Source of the DNA: Clostridia bacterium
GTDB taxonomy: Bacteria; Bacillota; Clostridia; Christensenellales; Aristaeellaceae
Reading direction: 5' to 3'
Length of the DNA stretch: 40,622 bases
Assembly (NCBI GenBank): GCA_017404985.1
Contig: JAFRBK010000006.1
Span: 1 to 40,622, forward strand
In this document: one piece after another, positions 34,191-40,622 of the stretch
Numbering within the stretch: position 1 is the first letter of the stretch
Layout: each line of letters opens with the position of its first letter
Notes under the pieces: generated by a model
What the model was told of the DNA's origin: nothing
The model's database searches: none
Seen by the model: only the letters and a program-made list of their open reading frames with translations
Position numbers and translations under genes: made by a program

Positions 34191-36560
34191 TTATCCGAAT
34201 ACGCTTTCCGCGTACCGGACCGCGTCCATCGCGTCCGCGCCGTACCCGTCCGCGCCGATTTGTTCAGCGTACTCCGGCGTCAGCACCGCGCCGCCGACCA
34301 GGACCTTGACGCCCGGAGCCTTTTCGTGCAGCAGGCGGATTGTCTCCTCCATAGCCGGAACGGTGGTGGTCATCAGCGCGCTGAGCCCGACCAGCGTGAT
34401 CTTCTCCCGCAGGGTGGTCTCCAGGATGGTTTCCGGCGCCACGTCCTTTCCCAGGTCCAGCACTTCGAACCCGTAGTTTTCCAGCAGCATGCGGACGATA
34501 TTCTTGCCGATATCGTGCACGTCGCCCTGCACGGTGGCCAGCACGATCCGGCCCCGGATCCGCGAGGGCACTGCATGCTCCGCGGAAAAATGCCGGATGA
34601 TCTCAAAAGCGGCGGACGCGGCTTCCGCGCTCATCAGCAGCTGCGGAAGGAAAAGCGTCTGCTTTTCAAACCGCTCCCCGACCTCGTTCAGCGCCGGGAT
34701 GATTTCCTCCCGGATGATGTCCAGCGAATCCCGGCTGCCGAGCAGGGCTTCCGTCAGTTCGGAGGCCTGGCGCCGGAAACCTTTGACGATCGCCCGGTTC
34801 AGGGAGGGCGCGGTTTCCTGTACGGGAGCGGCCGGCTGGGCGGATTCGGCGGCAACGCGGATCCATTCTCCGCAGTTCGGATCCTGCTGGTGCAGCACCC
34901 GGAAAGCGCGCCAGGTCTTCATCATGGCGTCGGAGAAGGGATTCATGATCGCGGCGGAAAGGCCGCGCTCCAGGGCCAGGGCAAAGAAAACGGAGTTGAT
35001 CCCGTCCCGGTCCGGCAGGCCGAAGGATACGTTGCTGACGCCGAGGCTGGTATGGCAGCCCAGCTGTGTCCGGATGGCTTCCACCGAGCGCAGGGTGATG
35101 TCCGCTGCCTCCGGCGCGGCGGAAACCGTCATCGCCAGGGGATCGAAAACGATATCCTTTTCGCGAAGGCCGTACTTCGCGGCTTCCTGCAGGATCTTCT
35201 TTGCGATGGCGATCCGGTCCTCCACGGTTTCGGGAATGCCGGCCTCGTCCAGCGTCAGGGCAATGGCTACGCCGCCGTATTTTTTCACCAGCGGGAAGAT
35301 GGCGTCCATGCATTCCTGCTTTCCGTTGACGGAGTTGATCAGCGCCTTGCCGTTGTAGACCCGCAGGGCGGCTTCCATGGCCGCCGGGTCGGATGTGTCG
35401 ATCTGCAGGGGCAGGGAGGTGACGGACTGAAGCTCGCCGATCAGGCCGGAGAGGACCTTGGGCTCGTCCAGGCCGGGGAGCCCCGCGTTGACATCCAGCA
35501 GCTGAACCCCTTTTTCCTCCTGAAGTACCGCCTGCTCCATTACATAGGCCCAGTCCGATGCCATCAGCGCCTGCTTCAGGCGCTTTTTTCCGGTGGGGTT
35601 GATTCTCTCCCCGATGAGCAGCGGCATGCTTCCGAAAAATACTGCTTCGCTGCCGGAGGAAATGACGGTTTCGTTCTTGGGTGTAATCGGGCAGGGGGTC
35701 AGCGCCTGCAGCTTCCGGGAGAGGGCGGAGATGTGTTCCGGGGTCGTTCCGCAGCAGCCGCCCAGAATCCGTACCCCTTCCGCCGCCATGGCGGCTTCGG
35801 TGTCCGCGAATTCCTCCGGGCTGATGTCATAGACCGTTTTCCCGTTCTCAACCCGGGGCATGCCCGCGTTGGCTTTCATCAGTACGGGCACGGAGGCGTG
35901 CGCCAGGTATTCCCGGACCACGGGCATCAGTTCCCGGGGCCCGAAGGAGCAGTTGACGCCGATGGCGTCGGCGCCCATGCCCTCCAGCAGCGCCGTCATC
36001 GCGGCCGGGGAAGCGCCGGTCATCAGGTGGCCGTTTTCGCTGTAGGCGTTGGAAACGAACACCGGCAGCGAACTCCCTTCCCGGGCGCCCAGAAGCGCGG
36101 CCTTGGTTTCCATGGAATCGTTCATGGTTTCGATCAGGATCAGGTCCGCGCCGTAATGCTCTCCCAGGCGGGCCAGAAAGGTGAAGTTCCGTACAGCCTC
36201 TTCGAAATCCAGGTCTCCCAGAGGCTTCAGCAGCTTGCCGGTAGGCCCCAGGTCCAGGGCAATCCAGGCCGGATGGTCGGCCTCGTCCCGGGCCTTGGCC
36301 GCCAGGGACAGGGCGGCGGAGATCAGCTTCTCCGCCTCTTCGGCGGAGTAGTGGAACAGGTTGACCCCGAAGGTGTTGGACGCCACCACATTGGACCCGG
36401 CGGAATAGTAGGAGCGATGCAGGTCCGTGATGGCTTCCGGGCGGGACAGGTTCCATGCTTCCGGCCGTTCCCCGCTTTTCAGGCCTGCCGCCTGCAGCAC
36501 GGTGCCGGTGCCTCCGTCAAGAATCAGGAAATGGTCCCGGAGGTATTCCAGTATGGTCAT
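34191..36560 (-). CDS. metH: Cobalamin-dependent methionine synthase without reactivation domain (MetH-like)
   Basis: The 789-residue protein has three of the four MetH modules. The homocysteine-binding domain (about 1-285) has zinc ligands C204, C269 and C270 (GGCC). The pterin-binding domain (about 310-570) has INPTGKKR and LDVNAG. The B12 cap and cobalamin domain follow (about 590-789), with DVHDIGKN at 680-687 where H682 is the cobalt ligand. The C-terminal AdoMet-binding reactivation domain of E. coli MetH is absent, as in many anaerobes, so a separate activator is needed. It lies 10 nt after metF in the same operon. Final residues end normally, so this is not truncation. Confidence 0.92.
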   Translation of the reverse strand: MTILEYLRDHFLILDGGTGTVLQAAGLKSGERPEAWNLSRPEAITDLHRSYYSAGSNVVASNTFGVNLFHYSAEEAEKLISAALSLAAKARDEADHPAWIALDLGPTGKLLKPLGDLDFEEAVRNFTFLARLGEHYGADLILIETMNDSMETKAALLGAREGSSLPVFVSNAYSENGHLMTGASPAAMTALLEGMGADAIGVNCSFGPRELMPVVREYLAHASVPVLMKANAGMPRVENGKTVYDISPEEFADTEAAMAAEGVRILGGCCGTTPEHISALSRKLQALTPCPITPKNETVISSGSEAVFFGSMPLLIGERINPTGKKRLKQALMASDWAYVMEQAVLQEEKGVQLLDVNAGLPGLDEPKVLSGLIGELQSVTSLPLQIDTSDPAAMEAALRVYNGKALINSVNGKQECMDAIFPLVKKYGGVAIALTLDEAGIPETVEDRIAIAKKILQEAAKYGLREKDIVFDPLAMTVSAAPEAADITLRSVEAIRTQLGCHTSLGVSNVSFGLPDRDGINSVFFALALERGLSAAIMNPFSDAMMKTWRAFRVLHQQDPNCGEWIRVAAESAQPAAPVQETAPSLNRAIVKGFRRQASELTEALLGSRDSLDIIREEIIPALNEVGERFEKQTLFLPQLLMSAEAASAAFEIIRHFSAEHAVPSRIRGRIVLATVQGDVHDIGKNIVRMLLENYGFEVLDLGKDVAPETILETTLREKITLVGLSALMTTTVPAMEETIRLLHEKAPGVKVLVGGAVLTPEYAEQIGADGYGADAMDAVRYAESVFG

Positions 36561-36570
36561 GGCGCTCTCC

Positions 36571-37446
36571 TCATTTCAGAATGTCGGACAGGTTGTTTTT
36601 GATGGCGGCGGCGACGTCGGGCTTGTTCATGGTGTATACGTGCACGTTGCGGACGCCGTTGGCATACAGGTCGATAATCTGGTCGGTGGCATAAATGATG
36701 CCGGCCTGCTTCATCGCCGCGGGATTGGCCCCGAACCGGTCCACCAGGGAACGGAAGCGCGTCGGCATGAAGCTCCCGCTCAGTTTAATGGCCCGATCCA
36801 CCTGGTTGGCATTGGTGATCGGCATAATGCCGGGAATCACGTTTACGTTGATCCCCGCTTCCCGGATCCGGTACAGGTAACGGTACAGCAGGTTGTTGTC
36901 AAAGAACATCTGGGTGACCAGGAATTCGCAGCCGGCCTCCACCTTTTCCTTCAGATGGCGGATGTCTTCAACGGAATCGGGGCTTTCCGGGTGCTTTTCC
37001 GGATAGCACGCGCCGCCGATGCAGAAATCCGCCCCGCATGCTTTCAGCTCCCGCACCAGGTCAATCGCGTACTGGTAATCCAGATGGCTGCGGTCGGAGG
37101 CCGCCAGCTCCGGCGTCAGGTCGCCCCGGAGGGCCATGACGTTTTCAATGCCGGCGTCCCGCATCGCCTGAATCCGTTCCGCGATGCTCTGCCGGGAGGA
37201 AGAGACGCAGGTCAGGTGTGCCAGCGTGGGCACGTTCCGGCTTTTCAGCAGGTTTTCGGCAATTTTCAGGGTATATTCCGAGGTGCCGCCTCCGGCTCCG
37301 TAGGTCACGGAAATAAAGGAGGGGTGCAGGGCCGCGATTTCCTCCGTGGCCTGCCGGACGCTGTCGAACAGGGTGGACATTTTGGGAGGAAACACTTCAA
37401 AGCTCAGATGAAGCCGGTCGCTTCGGAACAGTTCTGTCAGTTTCAT
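36571..37446 (-). CDS. metF: 5,10-methylenetetrahydrofolate reductase
   Basis: The 291-residue TIM-barrel flavoprotein makes 5-methyltetrahydrofolate, the methyl donor used by the downstream MetH. The MetF family features are LSFEVFPPK near the N-terminus, SVTYGAGGG, the HLTCV motif and GGACYPEKHPES. I chose the ATG at 37446 because GAGGTG lies 6 nt upstream; a GTG at 37455 overlaps that box. It is the first gene of a metF-metH operon on the minus strand. No S-box riboswitch or T-box was recognised in front of it. Confidence 0.94.
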   Translation of the reverse strand: MKLTELFRSDRLHLSFEVFPPKMSTLFDSVRQATEEIAALHPSFISVTYGAGGGTSEYTLKIAENLLKSRNVPTLAHLTCVSSSRQSIAERIQAMRDAGIENVMALRGDLTPELAASDRSHLDYQYAIDLVRELKACGADFCIGGACYPEKHPESPDSVEDIRHLKEKVEAGCEFLVTQMFFDNNLLYRYLYRIREAGINVNVIPGIMPITNANQVDRAIKLSGSFMPTRFRSLVDRFGANPAAMKQAGIIYATDQIIDLYANGVRNVHVYTMNKPDVAAAIKNNLSDILK

Positions 37447-37721
37447 GCCAATCACCTCAAGGCTTATTGTGCATCAGAAAGGGGAAAGAAATCAAGGGGA
37501 AACCCGTATTTACAAGGTTTGTTAAAAACGGTTGAAAAAAATAAAAAAAATTACAAGAAAGAAGAAGGAAAATGAAAAGAAGCGTAGAAATATATAATTA
37601 GAAGACAACGGAAGGACGTGGTGCCCATGGCACACGATGATTCACGGAACTGCCGGGAGGGATGACCGGAGGCCGTGAACTGTTCGGCATCCACACATTT
37701 GAAAGGAGCCAATCGGATTAT
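37447..37721 (+). promoter_or_regulatory. Divergent AT-rich region and leader before hpf
   Basis: The 275-nt gap between metF (minus) and hpf (plus) is A-rich on its left part. A perfect TATAAT at 37593-37598 suits hpf, but no convincing -35 is present at 17 bp. The leader contains a small GTGCC/GGCAC hairpin (37621-37633) and a 12-codon frame from ATG 37627 to TGA 37663-37665. I did not find a clear minus-strand promoter for metF. Confidence 0.4.
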
Positions 37722-38264
37722 ATGAGACTGTCCATTCAGGCAAGAAACATGTCGGTAACCCCGGCAATTACCAAGCGGATTGAGAAGAAGACCGAGACGA
37801 TGGGGAAGTACCTGTATCCGGAAACGGAAATGCAGGTTCGCCTGAAGAAGGAAAAGGATGACCGCCGGATCGTGGAAATCACGGTGCCGATGGGCAAAAA
37901 CGTTATCCTCAGAAGTGAAAGCTCCGCGGATGACAACCTGTTCCTGGCGATTGACAAAGCCCTGGCGAAAATGGAACGGCAGATCCGCAAGCATCGGACC
38001 AAGCTGGCGAAGAACCTGAGGGAAGAAGCCTTTACAGAGGTTCCGGAATACATCGAAGAGGAGGATCTGGGGCAGGAAGAGGAAAGGAAGATTGTCAGAA
38101 GGAAGACCTTCCCGGTGCGCCCCATGAGCGTGGAGGACGCCATTATCGAAATGGAACTGCTGGGCCACAACTTCTTCGTGTTTGTGAACATCGATACGGA
38201 GCGGACCAATGTTCTGTATCTGAGAAAGGATGGGGATCTGGGCCTGCTGGAGCCGGAAGCCTGA
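37722..38264 (+). CDS. hpf: Long-form ribosome hibernation-promoting factor
   Basis: The 180-residue protein has the S30AE domain (about 1-100; MRLSIQARNMSVTPAITKRI, ends only) and, after a charged linker, the C-terminal dimerisation domain (KTFPVRPMSVEDAIIEMELLGHNFFVF...). Long HPF dimers join two 70S ribosomes into inactive 100S particles in starvation. AAAGGAG at 37702-37708 lies 13 nt before ATG 37722, a little long. An in-frame ATG at 37662 would add 20 residues but lacks a well-placed ribosome binding site and family support. Confidence 0.94.
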   Translation: MRLSIQARNMSVTPAITKRIEKKTETMGKYLYPETEMQVRLKKEKDDRRIVEITVPMGKNVILRSESSADDNLFLAIDKALAKMERQIRKHRTKLAKNLREEAFTEVPEYIEEEDLGQEEERKIVRRKTFPVRPMSVEDAIIEMELLGHNFFVFVNIDTERTNVLYLRKDGDLGLLEPEA

Positions 38265-38400
38265 ATTTGATTAAACCCCGAATCGGGATCTGAACGCGGA
38301 CACATGCGGTGAAGAACGCAGCCGGAAAATCCGGGCGTTAAGAGAGATGCGCTTAGCAGAATGGCATGACGCGGAACAGAAAACCGGTCGGGCTGACATA
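38265..38400. other. Short spacer after hpf
   Basis: About 140 nt lies between the hpf stop and its terminator. I see no credible gene; a weak inverted repeat CCCCGAATCGGG is present near 38276-38287. Confidence 0.4.
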
Positions 38401-38406
38401 CAACCC

Positions 38407-38435
38407 GGGGCCGCGGAGGCGGCCCCACTTTTTTT
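38407..38435 (+). terminator. Terminator of hpf
   Basis: GGGGCCGC (38407-38414) pairs perfectly with GCGGCCCC (38419-38426) around a GGAG tetraloop, followed by AC and seven T residues. Confidence 0.92.
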
Positions 38436-38470
38436 GCTTTGGAAACCGGCAATGGCGAATTTTCCGGCTC

Positions 38471-38499
38471 TTGAAGGAACGCTTCCTCTTTGCTATAAT
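38471..38499 (+). promoter_or_regulatory. Extended -10 promoter for the cysteine-rich protein/DUF368 pair
   Basis: TTGAAG (38471-38476), a 17-bp spacer and a perfect TATAAT (38494-38499) with TG one base upstream. Transcription would start near 38506, about 26 nt before the start codon. Confidence 0.75.
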
Positions 38500-38531
38500 A
38501 CTCCTGTTGTGTTTTCGGAGGGGTGCGAAGA

Positions 38532-38774
38532 ATGCGTTGCAGCTGCAAGGAATGCGGAACCTACATGGTTCAGGCGGAAAGCGATCATCTGGGGTGTGTC
38601 TGTCCGGATTGCGGATACCGGTGCACCGATTGCCTGGGAACAAATACCGTGGTGCCCCGGGACCAGCTGAAGAATCTTGCATTTGACCCGCGGTTTTCTC
38701 CGGAAAGCCTGGCGGCCTCCTTTGAGGAGCCGGCGGAGGATGACTGGTTTGAGGATGGAGGATACGAACGATGA
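38532..38774 (+). CDS. Small cysteine-rich (zinc-ribbon-like) protein
   Basis: An 80-residue protein with many cysteines in its first 35 residues: CSCKECG, then CVCPDCGYRCTDCLG, enough for one or two zinc sites. The second half is acidic (EEPAEDDWFEDGG). I do not know the family. GGAGG (38517-38521) lies 10 nt before ATG 38532, and an in-frame GTG at 38523 is too close to that box. The TGA overlaps the next start (ATGA), so it is translationally coupled to the DUF368 gene and may act with it (inference). Confidence 0.75.
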   Translation: MRCSCKECGTYMVQAESDHLGCVCPDCGYRCTDCLGTNTVVPRDQLKNLAFDPRFSPESLAASFEEPAEDDWFEDGGYER

Positions 38775-39673
38775 AGTGGTTTCTGGATGTGCTGCGCGGC
38801 ATGGTGATCGGCCTGGCCAACGTGATTCCCGGGGTTTCCGGCGGAACCATGATGGTTTCCATGGGCATTTACGACAAGCTGATTTACAGCATCAACAACC
38901 TGTTTAAAAAATTCAAGGAATGCATCAAAATCCTTCTGCCGTACCTGGTGGGGATGGGAATTGCCATCATTCTGGGTTCCGTGGCGTTGAAGGTGGCTTT
39001 TGAAAAATACCCGCTGCCGACCAACACGCTGTTTATCGGCCTGATTCTGGGAAGCCTTCCGATTATTCTCAAGCAGATCAGGGGCGCCAGGATTAATGCG
39101 GCCTGCATCATTATTTTCGTGGTCTTTGCCGCGCTCGTCATCATTCCGAAGGCAATTGCCAACAAAACCCTGGTGGGGGCGAACGCCAACGGCGGCAGCC
39201 AGGCGCTGACGCTGGATGTCGGTCACATCCTGCTCTATTTCCTGCTGGGCGTGATTGCTTCCGCTTCCATGGTGATTCCCGGCATTTCCGGCTCCATGAT
39301 GCTCAAAATCTTCGGGTATTATGAACCCATCGTAACCCAGGCCCTGGGCGGAACCTTCAAGGACGCGATTCCGTCCGGAAACTGGGATCTGGTGTTGCAT
39401 AACCTCGGTGTCCTGCTTCCCTTTGCCGTCGGCATTGTCGTCGGCATCTTCGGCGTGGCGAAACTGATTGAGTTCTTGCTGAAAAAGTGGAAAGTCTACA
39501 CCTACTGCGGCATCCTGGGCATGGTGATCGCCTCCCCGGTCGTGATCCTGATGGACCGTTCCCTCTACGAAGGATTTAACGCGGTGATCGGAATTGTTTC
39601 CGTGGTTACGCTGGCCCTCGGCGTGTTCGTAGCCTTCAAGCTCGGCGGCGATCCGGAACCCGTGAAAGAATAA
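38771..39673 (+). CDS. DUF368 membrane protein (PopT-type undecaprenyl-phosphate transporter family)
   Basis: The 300-residue protein has about eight hydrophobic segments and the DUF368 motif GLANVIPGVSGGTM near residue 15, repeated in related form near residue 170 (SMVIPGISGSMML). That internal repeat indicates two inverted or tandem halves. Members of this family have been linked to recycling of undecaprenyl phosphate across the membrane (PopT). ATG 38771 overlaps the preceding small gene by 4 nt. A terminator follows. The specific role here is inferred from family. Confidence 0.85.
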   Translation: MKWFLDVLRGMVIGLANVIPGVSGGTMMVSMGIYDKLIYSINNLFKKFKECIKILLPYLVGMGIAIILGSVALKVAFEKYPLPTNTLFIGLILGSLPIILKQIRGARINAACIIIFVVFAALVIIPKAIANKTLVGANANGGSQALTLDVGHILLYFLLGVIASASMVIPGISGSMMLKIFGYYEPIVTQALGGTFKDAIPSGNWDLVLHNLGVLLPFAVGIVVGIFGVAKLIEFLLKKWKVYTYCGILGMVIASPVVILMDRSLYEGFNAVIGIVSVVTLALGVFVAFKLGGDPEPVKE

Positions 39674-39714
39674 ACCCGAAAGCAGATAAATCCAAAAGAA
39701 GATTAGCCCAAAGG

Positions 39715-39752
39715 CAGGCGGCGGAAAAGAAAATTCCGCCGCCTGATTTTTT
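39715..39752 (+). terminator. Terminator after the DUF368 gene
   Basis: CAGGCGGCGGAA (39715-39726) pairs perfectly with TTCCGCCGCCTG (39734-39745) around a 7-nt loop, followed by A and six T residues. Confidence 0.93.
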
Positions 39753-39763
39753 GAAAAAAGTGA

Positions 39764-39792
39764 TTGACAAACCGGAAAAAATCATGTATATT
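39764..39792 (+). promoter_or_regulatory. Strong promoter of the tRNA operon
   Basis: A consensus TTGACA at 39764-39769 and TATATT at 39787-39792 with a 17-bp spacer. Transcription would start near 39799, about 34 nt before tRNA-Pro. Confidence 0.88.
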
Positions 39793-39832
39793 AACAAAGT
39801 CGCCTGCGGGATTGACCGTGGGAAGGATGCAC

Positions 39833-39909
39833 CGGGGTGTAGCGCAGTCTGGTAGCGCACGTGCTTTGGGAGCATGGGGCCGGGGGTTCGAATCCCTTCA
39901 CCCCGACCA
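39833..39909 (+). tRNA. tRNA-Pro (anticodon TGG)
   Basis: Acceptor CGGGGTG pairs with CACCCCG (39899-39905). The anticodon stem CGTGC/GCATG holds loop TTTGGGA, giving TGG. The T loop is GTTCGAATC and CCA is encoded (39907-39909). First gene of a seven-tRNA operon. Confidence 0.95.
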
Positions 39910-39924
39910 GTCCGCCTCGTACGT

Positions 39925-39997
39925 GGCTCCGTGGTCAAGAGGCCTAAGACACCGCCCTTTCACGGCGGCTACCCGGGTTCGAATCCCGGCGGAGTCA
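39925..39997 (+). tRNA. tRNA-Glu (anticodon TTC)
   Basis: Acceptor GGCTCCG pairs with CGGAGTC (39990-39996) with one G:T. Anticodon stem CCGCC/GGCGG with loop CTTTCAC gives TTC. CCA is not encoded. It lies 15 nt after tRNA-Pro. Confidence 0.95.
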
Positions 39998-40016
39998 CTT
40001 TCTTCCTTTCCGATAT

Positions 40017-40090
40017 GGGCCTTTAGCTCAGTTGGTCAGAGCGGCCGGCTCATAACCGGTTGGTCCGGGGTTCAAGTCCCTGAAGGCCCA
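40017..40090 (+). tRNA. tRNA with anticodon CAT (elongator Met, or Ile2 if modified)
   Basis: Acceptor GGGCCTT pairs with AAGGCCC (40083-40089); anticodon loop CTCATAA gives CAT. It lacks the initiator features (no C1:A72 mismatch, no GGG/CCC anticodon stem), so it is elongator tRNA-Met or the lysidine-modified tRNA-Ile2. The extra-loop sequence TTGGTC resembles Ile2 of other bacteria. CCA is not encoded. Confidence 0.88.
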
Positions 40091-40100
40091 CAGCCAATTT

Positions 40101-40177
40101 GGCCCGGTAGCTCAGTTGGTTAGAGCGCCAGCCTGTCACGCTGGAGGTCGAGGGTTCGAGCCCCTTCCGGGTCGCCA
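40101..40177 (+). tRNA. tRNA-Asp (anticodon GTC)
   Basis: Acceptor GGCCCGG pairs with CCGGGTC (40167-40173), with one G:T. Anticodon stem CCAGC/GCTGG with loop CTGTCAC gives GTC. Discriminator G and encoded CCA (40175-40177). Confidence 0.95.
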
Positions 40178-40221
40178 CTTTTCCTGAACGGATCCGCCGG
40201 CTGTGTTTGGGAGAGCTTCGT

Positions 40222-40297
40222 GCTGGCGTAGCTCAATTGGCAGAGCAGCTGATTTGTAATCAGCAGGTTGCGGGTTCGAGTCCCATCGCCAGCTCCA
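40222..40297 (+). tRNA. tRNA-Thr (anticodon TGT)
   Basis: Acceptor GCTGGCG pairs perfectly with CGCCAGC (40287-40293). Anticodon stem GCTGA/TCAGC with loop TTTGTAA gives TGT. CCA is encoded (40295-40297). Confidence 0.95.
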
Positions 40298-40326
40298 CCC
40301 TTTGGGTCAAGAGGGAAACATCATAT

Positions 40327-40411
<85 letters not shown>

Positions 40412-40417
40412 TCTTCT

Positions 40418-40501
40418 GCGGGAATGGCGGAATTGGCAGACGCGCATGATTCAGGTTCATGTGTACGTACGTACTTGCAGGTTCAAGTCCTGTTTCCCGC
40501 A
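40418..40501 (+). tRNA. tRNA-Leu (anticodon CAG)
   Basis: An 84-nt class II tRNA. Acceptor GCGGGAA pairs with TTCCCGC (40494-40500). Anticodon stem CATGA/TCATG with loop TTCAGGT gives CAG. The variable arm includes the palindromic GTACGTAC. CCA is not encoded. It is the last gene of the tRNA operon and a plausible integration target for mobile elements. Confidence 0.94.
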
Positions 40502-40505
40502 CTTT

Positions 40506-40543
40506 CGGAGTCCTTGTAAATCAAGGGCTCCGAGCTTTTTTTC
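40506..40543 (+). terminator. Terminator of the tRNA operon
   Basis: CGGAGTCCTTG (40506-40516) pairs with CAAGGGCTCCG (40522-40532), one G:T, around a 5-nt loop, followed by AGC and seven T residues. Confidence 0.88.
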
Positions 40544-40581
40544 TGTCTCTGTGACCCAACCGTACCACAATTTTACCACAA

Positions 40582-40622
40582 TTAGTTTTCTCCGTTCATT
40601 TCATCGATAAACTTCTGCATGC
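40582..40622 (-). CDS. Possible C-terminus of a recombinase or other gene (partial, runs off the window)
   Basis: On the minus strand the window edge reads in frame MQKFIDEMNGEN followed by TAA at 40584-40582. The frame is open to the edge but only 12-13 codons are visible. Short acidic ends like this, placed just beyond a tRNA gene and pointing at it, are common for tyrosine integrases of islands inserted in tRNA genes. This is inference from position; the visible residues alone do not identify the protein. Confidence 0.3.
   Translation of the reverse strand, partial: MQKFIDEMNGEN

Noticed and set aside
37447-37600. SAM-I (S-box) riboswitch or T-box before metF
   Set aside because: The metF leader is short and A/T-rich; the conserved S-box and T-box motifs and a terminator hairpin are absent.

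Overview
The window looks like chromosomal DNA from a Gram-positive, GC-rich clostridial bacterium (Bacillota, Clostridia), probably a plant-fibre-using gut or rumen anaerobe. The evidence is strong AGGAGG-type ribosome binding sites, sigma-A-like promoters with 17-bp spacers, the gene order of the S10-spc ribosomal operon with map, a KOW protein, infA and rpmJ, a zinc-ribbon S14, a Soj/ParA-ParB pair, and two plant-polysaccharide genes (GH105 hydrolase and cellobiose phosphorylase). I cannot name the genus from sequence alone.

Layout. 1-2900 is accessory in character: a hairpin-rich stretch, a remnant of a tyrosine integrase, an exported zinc-ribbon protein with a duplicated Pro/Thr-rich linker, and a lone tRNA-Ala on the minus strand. 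2965-4053 is a GH105 gene. 4054-4988 has no credible gene but holds two unrelated repeat systems placed directly upstream of parA: seven doublets of roughly 9-12 nt sites spaced exactly 16 nt, then groups of 8-nt TTCGCC-type direct repeats with a duplicated 38-nt block. 4989-12609 is a tightly packed run: parA, parB, a minimal phosphoglycosyl transferase, split transketolase, licD, a WalJ-like metallo-hydrolase and an ABC-F ATPase.

12887-25681 is the S10-spc operon from its promoter to a strong terminator: rpsJ rplC rplD rplW rplB rpsS rplV rpsC rplP rpmC rpsQ rplN rplX rplE rpsN rpsH rplF rplR rpsE rpmD rplO secY adk map KOW infA rpmJ. The block rpsM-rpsK-rpsD-rpoA-rplQ that usually follows is absent here. 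25774-31620 holds a one-pass membrane protein, uvrC, a small unknown, a PepV-like dipeptidase and an ABC-F protein with one degenerate ATP site. 31687-34131 is cellobiose phosphorylase with its own promoter and terminator. metF-metH run on the minus strand (37446-34191). Then come hpf, a cysteine-rich mini-protein coupled to a DUF368 (PopT-type) membrane protein, and a seven-tRNA operon (Pro, Glu, CAT, Asp, Thr, Tyr, Leu) with its own promoter and terminator. The last 41 bases may be the C-terminus of a recombinase on the minus strand.

How it works together. Most of the window is housekeeping: translation, secretion, chromosome segregation, methionine/folate metabolism and ribosome hibernation. 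GH105 and cellobiose phosphorylase point to pectin and cellulose breakdown products as carbon sources. The most unusual part is the repeat-rich region in front of parAB; its function is unknown, and a cis-acting role for ParAB is only inference.
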